DNA from: AC-32 sp038236705
Lineage (GTDB): Bacteria > Actinomycetota > Thermoleophilia > Gaiellales > Gaiellaceae
Reading direction: 5' to 3'
Assembly: GCA_038236705.1 (NCBI GenBank)
Contig: JBBRZN010000019.1
Coordinates: forward strand, 1-39,755
DNA: 39,755 bases
Shown: positions 1-7,288 of the stretch, piece by piece
Layout of the letters: the number at the start of each line of letters is the position of its first letter
How positions within the stretch are numbered: position 1 is the stretch's first letter
The notes under the pieces: model-generated
What the model saw: only the letters and a program-made list of their open reading frames with translations
What the model was told of the DNA's origin: nothing
The model's database searches: none
Program-made: the position numbers and the translations under genes

Positions 1-829
1 CCCGGTGGGCCCGGAGGCGGCCATACCGGACCTGCTCCGCGAGCTGAGCCTGTTCGCCGAGGCGCGTGGGCTGCGCATCGCAGCGCTCGGAGTCGGCGAG
101 CGACTCCTTCCGCTCTGGAAACAGCTCGGACTCCGGTCGTTGTACCTGGGCGACGAGGGTGTGGTCGACACGCGCTCGTTCTCGCTCGAGGGCCGCGCGG
201 TCCGGAAGGTGCGCCAGTCCGTCTCGAGACTGGAGAAGAGCCGCTATACGGCCGCCCTCCAGAATCTGGCCGAGCTCGACGAGCCGCAACTCGCGGAGCT
301 CGACCGAGTCAGCCGACATTGGCGGGCCGGGAGCGCCGAACGCGGCTTCACGATGTCGCTCGACGCGCTCCGCCAGGAGGACCACGGCGACAGCCTCGTC
401 GTGGTCGGCCTCGACCCGGACGGCCGCATCCGGGGATTCCTCCACTTCGCACCGAGCTACGGCCGGCCGGCGGTTTCGCTCTCGCTGATGCGCCGCGACC
501 GGGAGACGCCGAACGGCCTCACCGAGTTCCTCGTCGTGAAGGCAATCGAGCTGTTGCGCGAGCGAGGGATCGAGGAGGCCTCGCTCAACTTCTCCGTCTT
601 CGCGCGCCTGATCCACGAGCCGCGCGGGCGCATTGAGCTGATCGTCGGCCGCCTCCTGCTGCTGGCGGACGGGTTCTTCCAGATCGAGCGGCTCTACCGC
701 TTCAACGCCAAATTCTTCCCTCGCTGGGAACCTCGCTACCTCGTCTACGAGCGGCGACTGGGGCTTCCCCGGGTCGGACTGGCTGCGCTGTGGGCAGAGG
801 GCCAGCTGCCGCGCCTGCGGCGGAGGTAG
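1..829 (+). CDS. DUF2156 / phosphatidylglycerol lysyltransferase C-terminal domain protein (5' partial)
   Basis: The reading frame is open to the left edge of the window, so the N-terminus is missing and about 275 residues are visible. The sequence resembles the GNAT-fold catalytic domain at the C-terminus of MprF/LysX-type aminoacyl-phosphatidylglycerol synthases. Typical features are the segment VRKVRQSVSRLEKSRY, followed by a substrate loop and a C-terminal part with LYRFNAKFFPRWEPRYLVY. In that family the domain transfers an amino acid from aminoacyl-tRNA to a membrane lipid, but stand-alone DUF2156 proteins also occur whose substrate is unknown. Whether membrane helices precede it cannot be seen. 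It ends 37 nt before the pckA start on the same strand. Family assignment is fairly secure; the substrate is not. Confidence 0.75.
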   Translation, partial: PVGPEAAIPDLLRELSLFAEARGLRIAALGVGERLLPLWKQLGLRSLYLGDEGVVDTRSFSLEGRAVRKVRQSVSRLEKSRYTAALQNLAELDEPQLAELDRVSRHWRAGSAERGFTMSLDALRQEDHGDSLVVVGLDPDGRIRGFLHFAPSYGRPAVSLSLMRRDRETPNGLTEFLVVKAIELLRERGIEEASLNFSVFARLIHEPRGRIELIVGRLLLLADGFFQIERLYRFNAKFFPRWEPRYLVYERRLGLPRVGLAALWAEGQLPRLRRR

Positions 830-853
830 CGAGCCCCCGAAACCGTGCCTGGG

Positions 854-859
854 TATGCT
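854..859 (+). promoter_or_regulatory. -10-like hexamer TATGCT for leaderless pckA
   Basis: TATGCT ends 7 nt before GTG 867. This is the TANNNT spacing seen before many genes in this window and expected for transcripts that start at the initiation codon. The upstream in-frame ATG at 855 lies inside this hexamer, which argues against it as the start. No TTGACA-like -35 is visible. Confidence 0.5.
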
Positions 860-866
860 CCCGCCC

Positions 867-2402
867 GTGGCGAAGATGCTCTTCCGGCTGCCTGACGCGG
901 CCGGCACGTTCGACAATCCGGACCCACAGGAGCTCAAGGAGCTCACCGCGCGCATGCCCAACGCGCGCTCGACGCGGTTCGGGAACCTCAACGCCCAGAC
1001 GGAGGTCGTCAGCCGCTCGAAGCGCTCGACCTTCATCGTCACCGACGAGCCCGACGGCCAGAATCAGGCGATCCCCCGCGAGGAGGGCGAGCGCTGGGCC
1101 GCCGTCCAGGACGAGTACATCGCCGACCGGGAGATGGTCGTGATCGACGGCTACATCGGGAACAACCTGGAGTTCCGAACGCCGGCCCGGCTCTTCATCG
1201 AGGTCGCGAACGCGAACATCGCCGGGATGCAGCAGCAGCTCTACTTTTCGGCGGGCGAGGGCGAGGAGATCGAGCCGGAGCTGACCGTCATCTACACCCC
1301 GAACCTCAAAGCGGAGGGCTACCCGGACGACCGTCTGATCGCCGTCGACCTGGAGCAGGGCGTGACGAGGATCTTCAATTCGGACTACTTCGGCGAGTCG
1401 AAGAAGGGCGGGCTGCGGATGTGGAACAAGCTCGTCTACGACAACGGCGGGATTCCCCTCCACGCGGGCTGCAAGATCATCCCGACCGAGCGAGGCAAGC
1501 GCGCAGGCTTGATCGTCGGCCTTTCCGGTACCGGCAAGACGACCACCACCTTCACGCGCCAGAACGGCTCCCTGCCCGTGCAGGACGACTTCGTCGCCTG
1601 GATGCCGAACGGGCGGGTCTACGCGACCGAGAACGGCTGCTTCGCCAAGACCTTCGGACTCAATCCCGATGACGAGCCCACGATCTACGGGGCGGTCACT
1701 CAGCCGGAGTCGTACCTCGAGAACGTCTCGCAGCACGGCGACGAGGTTGATTTCTACGACACCAACTACACCTCGAACGGGCGCGCGACCTTCCCGTTCG
1801 GGGTGATCGAGCACGCCTCGGCCGACGAGATCGACGAGGCGCACTTCCTCCTGATCCTGAACAAGAACGAGAACATCGTTCCGGCGGTGGCCAAGCTCGA
1901 AGGCCCGCAGGCTGCGGCGTTTTTCATGCTCGGCGAGACCACCGGGACGAGCGCCGGCGGCGCCGACGAGGCCGGCAAGTTCCTGCGCGTTCCCGGGACG
2001 AACCCGTTCTTCCCGCTCCCCCACGACCTTCAGGGCAACCGCTTCCTCGAGCTGCTCGCCGAGCACCCGCTCGAGGTCTACCTGATGAACACCGGGCGCG
2101 TGGGCGGGCCCGAGAGCGACGAGCGCTCGCTCAAGGTGCGGATCAAGCACTCCTCCGCGATCGTGAAGGGAATCGCCGAGGGCACGATCGAGTGGGAGCG
2201 CGACCCGGACTTCGGCTACCTCGTGGCCTCGGCCGTGCCGGGGATCGAGGAGATCGAGATCCTCCAGCCGCGCCGGCTCTACGAGCAGCAGGGGCGCTCA
2301 GACGAGTACCGCGCTCTGGTCGAGCGCTTCAAGGGCGAGCGAGCCGAGTTCCTACGCGGCTTTCCGAGCCTCAGCGACGAGATCGTCCAAGCTGTCGCGT
2401 AG
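867..2402 (+). CDS. pckA: phosphoenolpyruvate carboxykinase (ATP)
   Basis: A 511-residue protein of the ATP-dependent PEPCK family (usual length about 520-540). It converts oxaloacetate and ATP to PEP, CO2 and ADP, the entry step of gluconeogenesis, in the cytosol. The P-loop GLSGTGKTT is at residues 218-226. Family segments YFGESKKGG, HAGCKIIPTERG and YTSNGRATFPFG are also present. An in-frame ATG at 855 would add four residues, but it falls inside a -10-like hexamer, so I chose GTG 867 (V-A-K-M-L-F). The gene lies beside TCA-cycle genes (gltA, icd, mdh and, further on, sucCD), which suits its anaplerotic/gluconeogenic role. A perfect hairpin follows 14 nt after the stop and overlaps the xerC start. 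Confidence 0.95.
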   Translation: MAKMLFRLPDAAGTFDNPDPQELKELTARMPNARSTRFGNLNAQTEVVSRSKRSTFIVTDEPDGQNQAIPREEGERWAAVQDEYIADREMVVIDGYIGNNLEFRTPARLFIEVANANIAGMQQQLYFSAGEGEEIEPELTVIYTPNLKAEGYPDDRLIAVDLEQGVTRIFNSDYFGESKKGGLRMWNKLVYDNGGIPLHAGCKIIPTERGKRAGLIVGLSGTGKTTTTFTRQNGSLPVQDDFVAWMPNGRVYATENGCFAKTFGLNPDDEPTIYGAVTQPESYLENVSQHGDEVDFYDTNYTSNGRATFPFGVIEHASADEIDEAHFLLILNKNENIVPAVAKLEGPQAAAFFMLGETTGTSAGGADEAGKFLRVPGTNPFFPLPHDLQGNRFLELLAEHPLEVYLMNTGRVGGPESDERSLKVRIKHSSAIVKGIAEGTIEWERDPDFGYLVASAVPGIEEIEILQPRRLYEQQGRSDEYRALVERFKGERAEFLRGFPSLSDEIVQAVA

Positions 2403-2416
2403 CGGAATCTAGGCGC

Positions 2417-2439
2417 TCACGGCGAATCCCTCGCCGTGA
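2417..2439 (+). terminator. perfect 9-bp hairpin covering the xerC start codon
   Basis: Arms TCACGGCGA (2417-2425) and TCGCCGTGA (2431-2439) pair perfectly around the loop ATCCC. No T-run follows. The right arm contains the xerC GTG (2436-2438). The hairpin could end pckA transcription, hide the xerC start, or both. Confidence 0.45.
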
Positions 2440-3266
2440 ATCGCGAGATCGACCGCTTCCTCGAGAGCCCCGCGCTCTCCGACGCGACCCGCCGGGCCTA
2501 CCGTGTGGATGTGCGCGAGTTCGCCGCGTGGCTCGAGCGGCGCGGCACGGGCCTGCAGGACGTGGACGTGCGCGCCCTCGCCGACTACGCCGCCGAGCTC
2601 GGGCGGGCGAGGCCGCACAAGCTCGCCCCCGCGACGATCGCGCGGAAGCTCGCCGCCGTGCGCGCGTTCCTGCGCCACGCGCTGGGCAAAGAGCGTGTGC
2701 CCGACGCCTCGTTCGCCCCGAGGCGGCCGCTGCGACTGCCTGATGCCCCTCGCCCTCAGGAGGTCGACCGCGAGCTCGAGGCGCTCGAGGGAGAAGGGCC
2801 GCTCGCCGTCCGCAACCGCACCCTCGTCGAGCTCGTGTACTCGGCGGGCCTGCGCTCGCAGGAGGCCGTCGACCTCGACCTCGCCGACGTGGACTTCGAC
2901 CAGGAGCTCGTGCACGTGAGGGGCAAGGGCGGCAAGGAACGGGTCGTCCCGCTCGGCGAGGAGGCCTCGCACCGGCTCGCCGTCTACCTCCGCGAAGCGC
3001 GCCCGGAGCTGGCGCGCGGGGCCGAGAACGCGCTCTTCCTGTCTGTCCGCGGCCGGCGGCTCGACACGAGCACCCTCCGCCGCCTGCTCCCCCACCCCCA
3101 CCGCCTGCGGCACGCCTTCGCGACGCACCTGCTGGAGGGCGGCGCCGACCTGCGCACGATCCAGGAGCTGCTCGGCCATAGCTCGCTCTCGACGACGCAG
3201 ATGTACAGCCACGTCGATGCACGGCGGCTGAGGAAGGTCTATGACCGATCCCACCCAAGATCCTGA
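2436..3266 (+). CDS. xerC: tyrosine recombinase, XerC-like
   Basis: A 276-residue site-specific recombinase with an N-terminal SAM-like core-binding domain (about 1-90) and a C-terminal catalytic domain. All catalytic residues are visible: R140 (GLRSQE), K164 (GKGGKER), H222-x-x-R225 (HPHRLRH), H248 (LGHSS) and nucleophile Y257 (TQMYSHV). With a XerD partner such enzymes resolve chromosome dimers at dif. The segment before the HxxR motif is about 12 residues shorter than in the neighbouring XerD, which removes a helix or loop there. The GTG start lies in the right arm of a hairpin. The gene overlaps xerD by 26 nt. The XerC name rests on family likeness and on pairing with the second gene. Confidence 0.88.
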   Translation: MNREIDRFLESPALSDATRRAYRVDVREFAAWLERRGTGLQDVDVRALADYAAELGRARPHKLAPATIARKLAAVRAFLRHALGKERVPDASFAPRRPLRLPDAPRPQEVDRELEALEGEGPLAVRNRTLVELVYSAGLRSQEAVDLDLADVDFDQELVHVRGKGGKERVVPLGEEASHRLAVYLREARPELARGAENALFLSVRGRRLDTSTLRRLLPHPHRLRHAFATHLLEGGADLRTIQELLGHSSLSTTQMYSHVDARRLRKVYDRSHPRS

Positions 3267-4176
3267 GGTCGACGGCTTTCTCGCGCTGCTCGCCGCCCGG
3301 CGGGCGCCGAAGACCGTCGACGCGTACCGCCGCGACCTGCGCGCGCTCGCCGACTGGCTGGGCGGGCCGCCCTCGAAGGCGACCAACGAGGACCTCGAGC
3401 GCTGGCTCGCGGAGCTGCGAGCGGTTGGGCTCTCGCCCGCGACGATCGCGCGCCGCGTCGCCGCGGTCCGCTCGTTCTTCCGGCACCTCGTCCTGCTCGG
3501 CGCCCGCGCCGACAGCCCCGCGGCCGCGCTCGAGCTGCCGCGACGCCGCCCGCGCCTGCCTCGCACCCTCTCGCCGGCCGAGGCCCAGCGGCTGATCGAG
3601 GCGGCGGCGGGCTCGACCCCGCGGATGATGCGTGACCGGGCGCTCGTCGAGCTCCTCTACGGCGCCGGCCTGCGGGTCAGCGAGGCGGTTGGGCTCGACA
3701 AGGCCGGGATCGACTTGGAGCGGCGGCTCGTCCGCTGCACGGGGAAGGGCGGCAAGGAGCGGGTCGTACCGGTCGGCCGCCACGCGGTCGAGGCGCTACG
3801 GCGGTACCTGGCGCACGGCCGCCCGTATCTCGACCGCCGGCATCGGCCCGAGCTGTTCCTCAACGCTCAGGGCGGGGGCCTCACCCGGGCGGGCGCGTTC
3901 CTGATCCTGCGCCGTCTCGCCGGGCGGGCCGGGCTCGAGCCCGAGCGTGTCCATCCCCACCTGCTGCGGCACTCCTTCGCGACCCATCTGCTGGAAGGAG
4001 GGGCCGATCTGCGCAGCGTCCAGGAGATGCTGGGCCACGCCGATCTCGGGACGACCGAGCTCTACACGCACGTTTCCGACCGCCGCCGCCGCGACGTCTA
4101 TTTCCGCAGCCACCCGCACGCGCGCCGCAGGCGGGTTTCGGGGAAGGGACGTTCAGGGAAAACATCTGAAGAATGA
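3241..4176 (+). CDS. xerD: tyrosine recombinase, XerD-like
   Basis: A 311-residue tyrosine recombinase with the full catalytic set: R145 (GLRVSE), K169 (GKGGKER), H240-x-x-R243 (HPHLLRH), H266 (LGHADLG) and Y275 (ELYTHV). Length and spacing are normal for XerC/XerD. The ATG lies 26 nt inside the end of xerC, so the two recombinases are co-transcribed and probably translationally coupled. In most genomes xerC and xerD are at separate loci. The tail after the catalytic tyrosine is basic (HARRRRVSGKGRSGK). Which of the two acts as XerC and which as XerD in vivo cannot be decided from sequence alone. Confidence 0.88.
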   Translation: MTDPTQDPEVDGFLALLAARRAPKTVDAYRRDLRALADWLGGPPSKATNEDLERWLAELRAVGLSPATIARRVAAVRSFFRHLVLLGARADSPAAALELPRRRPRLPRTLSPAEAQRLIEAAAGSTPRMMRDRALVELLYGAGLRVSEAVGLDKAGIDLERRLVRCTGKGGKERVVPVGRHAVEALRRYLAHGRPYLDRRHRPELFLNAQGGGLTRAGAFLILRRLAGRAGLEPERVHPHLLRHSFATHLLEGGADLRSVQEMLGHADLGTTELYTHVSDRRRRDVYFRSHPHARRRRVSGKGRSGKTSEE

Positions 4177-4340
4177 CCCCCGAGCCGCATCTCACGATCC
4201 TCCTCGTCTCGAGCGCGGGCGTCGGCGTGCTGATGTCGCTCGCCGGCCTTCAGAAGAGCGCGCTCGAGTGGAAGCGCCGCCGGCGCATCTGCCCGTCATG
4301 CGGCCGCCAGGTTCGCGGTCGGCGCTGCGGTTGCAGCTAG
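4173..4340 (+). CDS. small membrane protein with C-terminal zinc ribbon
   Basis: A 55-residue protein whose ATG overlaps the xerD stop (ATGA at 4173-4176), which implies translational coupling. Residues 7-25 form one hydrophobic helix (LTILLVSSAGVGVLMSLAGL), followed by KSALEWKRRRR and then CPSCGRQVRGRRCGC, a C-x2-C...C-x-C pattern that could bind one zinc. The layout suggests a single-pass protein with a short cytoplasmic zinc ribbon. I do not recognise a named family. Coupling to the recombinases may mean a shared role in recombination or only shared expression. Codon third positions are G/C-rich, as in the neighbours, which supports a real gene. Confidence 0.6.
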   Translation: MTPEPHLTILLVSSAGVGVLMSLAGLQKSALEWKRRRRICPSCGRQVRGRRCGCS

Positions 4341-4834
4341 CGCGCCCGCGCCTTCTTCTCGAGCCCCGCGGCGACCTTTGCAGCCGTCTGCTGGATCTCC
4401 CGGTCGAGGCCCTCCTCCTCCGCAATCCCCTGGAGGAGCACGATCGTGTCTCGCTGCGGCGAGCCGTTCCGGAGCGAGATGATCGCCAGCCGCCGTACGG
4501 CCGCGTTGCCGTCCGCGTTCGCAAGGCTGTGCAGGATCGGCCGGACAGCATTCACGGCCCTGGGATGATCGCGCGAAAGCAGCTCGAGCGAGAGCAGCGC
4601 GGAGCCGCGGCAGGCCGGGCTGTCGTCCTCGAGGCCGCGCCGCAGGAGCTCCTCCTTCTGGCGGAAGCGAAACTGGCCGACGGCCCGGTACGCGGCCGCG
4701 CGCTCGAGGTGGTCGGGAGAGCGGGCCGCGGCCTCCAGGTCCTCGGCCCAGGCGGCCCGCAGCTTGGCCAGGTCGCGTTCGTTCCCGCTCTCTGCGAGCA
4801 GGTTCGCTTCGAGCCCGGCCTCGGCGAGACTCAA
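4337..4834 (-). CDS. small HEAT-like helical-repeat protein
   Basis: A 165-residue, all-helical protein downstream of citrate synthase. The proposed start is TTG at 4834-4832, which overlaps the citrate synthase TGA (TTGA), so translation is probably coupled. Repeating units such as ERAAAYRAVGQFRFRQKEEL, CRGSALLSLELLSRDHPRAV and AAVRRLAIISLRNGSPQRD resemble HEAT-repeat helix pairs. No signal peptide or membrane helix is visible. The frame is open much further upstream, but that part is antisense-frame shadow of gltA. The function is unknown; HEAT-like proteins usually act as protein-binding scaffolds. It ends tail-to-tail with the zinc-ribbon gene, overlapping by 4 nt. Confidence 0.6.
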   Translation of the reverse strand: MSLAEAGLEANLLAESGNERDLAKLRAAWAEDLEAAARSPDHLERAAAYRAVGQFRFRQKEELLRRGLEDDSPACRGSALLSLELLSRDHPRAVNAVRPILHSLANADGNAAVRRLAIISLRNGSPQRDTIVLLQGIAEEEGLDREIQQTAAKVAAGLEKKARAR

Positions 4835-5934
4835 GTCGGGACTGGCGCTCCGTCGACTGCGGAGGCCGGCCGCGCCGCGGGACCTACGTACTGCGCCGAG
4901 GGCCGAATCAGGCGGCCGGTGCGCTTCTCTTCCAGGATGTGCGCCGACCAGCCGGCGACCCGCGCGCAAGCGAACATCGCCGGCGTCAGGTCGTGCGGGA
5001 TCTCGGCAACATCCAGCACGACCGCCGACCAGAACTCCACGTTCGTCTCGAGCGGCCGGTCGGGCTTGTACTCGCGCAGCGCGGCCAGCGCTACGCGCTC
5101 GAGCTCCTCGGCGACTTCGAAGCGGGGCGACTCGAGCTCCTGCGCAGTTTTTCGCAGCAACCGTGCCCGCGGGTCCTCGGCGCGGTAGACGCGATGGCCG
5201 AAGCCCATAATCCGCTGGTGCTGCTCCAGCAGGCTCCTCACGTAGCCCTCGGGATCGTTGGTGCGCGCGACCTCGTCGAGCATCGGCAGCACCCGCGCCG
5301 GCGCGCCGCCGTGCAGCGGCCCCGAGAGAGCGCCCACTGCGGCCGACATCGCGGCGCCGGTGTCCGCGCCCGTGGAGGCCACAACCCTTGCCGTGAAGGT
5401 CGAGGCGTTCAGACCGTGCTCGGCCGTGCAGATCCAGTAGGTGTCGATCGCCTTGACGTGCTTTGGATCGGCCTCCCCGCGCCAGCGGAGCAGGAACTTC
5501 TCGGCGGCGGTCTCGCCCTGGGCGACCACCTCCTCCGGCACCCGGACGGTGTGGCCGTCCGCGACGCGGGCCGACTCGGCAACGATCGCGATCATCTCGG
5601 GCGAGAGCCGGGCGAGGTCGTCCCGCACCTCCTCGGCCGAGATGTCCACGAGCTTCTGGAGCGACCACGCGCTCGTGAGCCGCGCCGTCTCCGCCTGCAG
5701 GTCCGAGGGCGCGTTGCCGCTCAGGTGCTTCGGCTCGTACGGCTCCGGATCGGGCATTCCGGGGTCGAAGCTCTCGTCCACGAGTAGGCCCCAGACGTGC
5801 TCGTAGTGGTAGGTGCCGACGAGCTCCTCGATGTCCACGCCGCGGTAACGCAGCGCGCCGCCCTCCCGGTCGGGCTCTGCGATCTCGGTCTGGAAGGCGA
5901 CGACCCCCTCGAGCCCCGGCTTGAACTCGTTCAC
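4831..5934 (-). CDS. gltA: citrate synthase
   Basis: A 367-residue type II-like citrate synthase. It condenses acetyl-CoA with oxaloacetate, the first TCA-cycle step. The N-terminus GLEGVVAFQTEIAEPDREGG is typical of actinobacterial/Bacillus-type enzymes. The catalytic segments EHGLNAST, GPLHGGAPARV and GFGHRVYRAEDPRA carry the expected histidines. The frame extends upstream through the intergenic repeats, but that extension is low-complexity. GTG 5934 is the right start because TAGATT ends 7 nt before it and similarity begins just after. It is divergent from icd-mdh. A 2-methylcitrate synthase activity cannot be excluded from sequence. Confidence 0.93.
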   Translation of the reverse strand: MNEFKPGLEGVVAFQTEIAEPDREGGALRYRGVDIEELVGTYHYEHVWGLLVDESFDPGMPDPEPYEPKHLSGNAPSDLQAETARLTSAWSLQKLVDISAEEVRDDLARLSPEMIAIVAESARVADGHTVRVPEEVVAQGETAAEKFLLRWRGEADPKHVKAIDTYWICTAEHGLNASTFTARVVASTGADTGAAMSAAVGALSGPLHGGAPARVLPMLDEVARTNDPEGYVRSLLEQHQRIMGFGHRVYRAEDPRARLLRKTAQELESPRFEVAEELERVALAALREYKPDRPLETNVEFWSAVVLDVAEIPHDLTPAMFACARVAGWSAHILEEKRTGRLIRPSAQYVGPAARPASAVDGAPVPT

Positions 5935-5941
5935 GGCCGGA

Positions 5942-5947
5942 AATCTA
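5942..5947 (-). promoter_or_regulatory. -10-like hexamer TAGATT for leaderless gltA
   Basis: TAGATT on the minus strand ends 7 nt before GTG 5934, which fits a leaderless transcript. It lies just beside the block of 59-bp repeats, which would therefore be upstream promoter DNA for gltA. Confidence 0.5.
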
Positions 5948-5950
5948 CAG

Positions 5951-6135
5951 GCCAAGGCGTCGCTTGCGATGCCGACCAGAGAGGCCGCGACGGCTCCGCC
6001 GGCGTGGCCGTCCAAGGGTCGCTTGCGATGCCGACCAGAGAGGCCGCGACGGCTCCGCCGGCGTGGCCGTCCAAGGCGTCGCTTGCGATGCCGACCAGAG
6101 AGGCCGCGACGCCACGCCGGCGTGGCCGTCCAACG
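5951..6135. repeat. three tandem copies of a 59-bp palindrome-rich repeat
   Basis: Units at 5959-6017, 6018-6077 and 6078-6134 each start GTCGCTTGCGATGCCGACCA and end CGTGGCCGTCCAA. The first two are nearly identical; the third differs in the block before the last palindrome. Each unit has an imperfect hairpin (GGCGTCGC/GCGATGCC, one G-U pair) and a second palindrome around GCCGGC. In copy 3 this is the perfect 16-mer GCCACGCCGGCGTGGC. The array fills most of the 265-nt gap between divergent gltA and icd. It resembles REP/BIME-type elements and is not a CRISPR, because no unique spacers lie between the units. Confidence 0.9.
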
Positions 6136-6185
6136 CACCCTCTTGGGCGAGTAACGTCTCGACCGCTGCATACGAAGGCCTCCGC

Positions 6186-6191
6186 TAGAGT
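6186..6191 (+). promoter_or_regulatory. -10-like hexamer TAGAGT for leaderless icd
   Basis: TAGAGT ends 8 nt before GTG 6200. The spacing fits a leaderless transcript starting at or next to the GTG. Confidence 0.45.
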
Positions 6192-6199
6192 CCTGCGCC

Positions 6200-7288
6200 G
6201 TGGCGCACGAGGTGACCTTGATCCCCGGGGACGGCACCGGGCCGGAGCTGGCAGAGGCGACGCGACGCGTGCTCGAGGCCACCGGCGTCGGCTTCGACTG
6301 GGACGTGCAGGAGGCCGGGGCCGACGTGATGGAGGCCTACGGCGGCAACCCCCTACCCGACCAGGTGCTGGATTCGATCAAGCGCACCGGCGTCGCGCTC
6401 AAAGGCCCGATCACCACGCCGGTCGGCGGCGGCTTCCGCTCCGTCAACGTGACCCTGCGCAAGACGCTCGACCTCTACGGCCAGGTTCGGCCCTGCAAGA
6501 GCTACGAGGGCGTGCGCTCGCGGTACGAGAACGTCGACCTGATCATCGTGCGCGAAGCAACCGAGGATCTCTACGCCGGAATCGAGTACGAGGAGGGGAC
6601 GGCGCACGCGCAGGAGCTGGCCGACTGGATCGGCGCGCGAGGCGGCCACGTCCCGGACGGGTCCGGCATCTCGATCAAGCCGCTGTCCGTCGAGGGCAGC
6701 CGCCGCATCGTCCAGTTCGCATTCGACTACGCGCGCCGCAACGGCCGCCGCAAGGTGACGGCCGTGCACAAGGCGAACATCATGAAGTTCTCGGACGGCC
6801 TCTTCCTGCGCGTGGCGCGGGAAGTAGCGGAGGAGAACTCCGACATCGAATTCGAGGACCGGATCGTGGACAACCTCTGCATGCAGCTCGTCCAGCGCCC
6901 CGAGGAGTACGACGTGCTCGTGCTACCGAACCTCTACGGCGACATCGTCTCCGACCTGGCGGCCGGGCTCGTCGGCGGCCTCGGGTTGGCGCCGGGGGCG
7001 AACTTCGGGACGCACGCTGCCGTCTTCGAGCCGACGCACGGCTCGGCGCCCAAGTACGCCGGCCAGAACAAGGTCAACCCGATGGCGATGATGCTCTCCG
7101 GGATGCTGATGCTCCGCCATCTCGACGAGACCGACGCCGCCGACCGGCTCGAGCACGCGATCGCCGAGGTGATCCGCACCGGCGATCAGGTCACCTACGA
7201 CATGAAGCCCTTGCGCGACGACCCGACCGCCGTCGGCACGAGCGAGGTCGCAGACGCGATCATCGACGGGATGGGAGCCCGGGTATGA
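6200..7288 (+). CDS. icd: isocitrate/isopropylmalate dehydrogenase family, probably NAD-dependent isocitrate dehydrogenase
   Basis: A 362-residue beta-decarboxylating dehydrogenase. The N-terminus TLIPGDGTGPEL, substrate loop FRSVNVTLRKTLDLYGQVRP, lysine segment VHKANIMKFSDGLF and metal/cofactor segment PNLYGDIVSDLAAGL are all present. The serine-containing SVNVTLRK loop is like that of isocitrate dehydrogenases of the NAD-linked short type, rather than leuB. The reaction is isocitrate to 2-oxoglutarate plus CO2. The context (citrate synthase divergent, malate dehydrogenase coupled downstream) supports a TCA role. The start is GTG 6200, with a -10-like hexamer just before it. The cofactor preference (NAD or NADP) is my inference. 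Confidence 0.87.
   Translation: MAHEVTLIPGDGTGPELAEATRRVLEATGVGFDWDVQEAGADVMEAYGGNPLPDQVLDSIKRTGVALKGPITTPVGGGFRSVNVTLRKTLDLYGQVRPCKSYEGVRSRYENVDLIIVREATEDLYAGIEYEEGTAHAQELADWIGARGGHVPDGSGISIKPLSVEGSRRIVQFAFDYARRNGRRKVTAVHKANIMKFSDGLFLRVAREVAEENSDIEFEDRIVDNLCMQLVQRPEEYDVLVLPNLYGDIVSDLAAGLVGGLGLAPGANFGTHAAVFEPTHGSAPKYAGQNKVNPMAMMLSGMLMLRHLDETDAADRLEHAIAEVIRTGDQVTYDMKPLRDDPTAVGTSEVADAIIDGMGARV

Noticed and set aside
702..2150. Long minus-strand open frame opposite pckA (482 codons)
   Set aside because: Antisense-frame shadow of a G+C-rich gene; no domain and unlikely composition, while the plus strand is a clear PEPCK.
4337..5668. 443-aa protein from the full minus frame
   Set aside because: Its N-terminal two thirds are an Arg-rich shadow of gltA; only the part after 4834 is protein-like.
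5951..6135. CRISPR array
   Set aside because: Repeats are directly adjacent with no unique spacers, and no cas genes are present.
5935..6282. N-terminal extension of gltA through the repeats
   Set aside because: Repetitive Arg/Gly sequence produced by the 59-bp units; citrate synthase similarity begins at GTG 5934.
5797..7284. Upstream open extension in the mdh frame
   Set aside because: It overlaps the clear icd gene and gltA, is Arg-rich and has no motif; mdh starts at ATG 7285 inside the icd stop.
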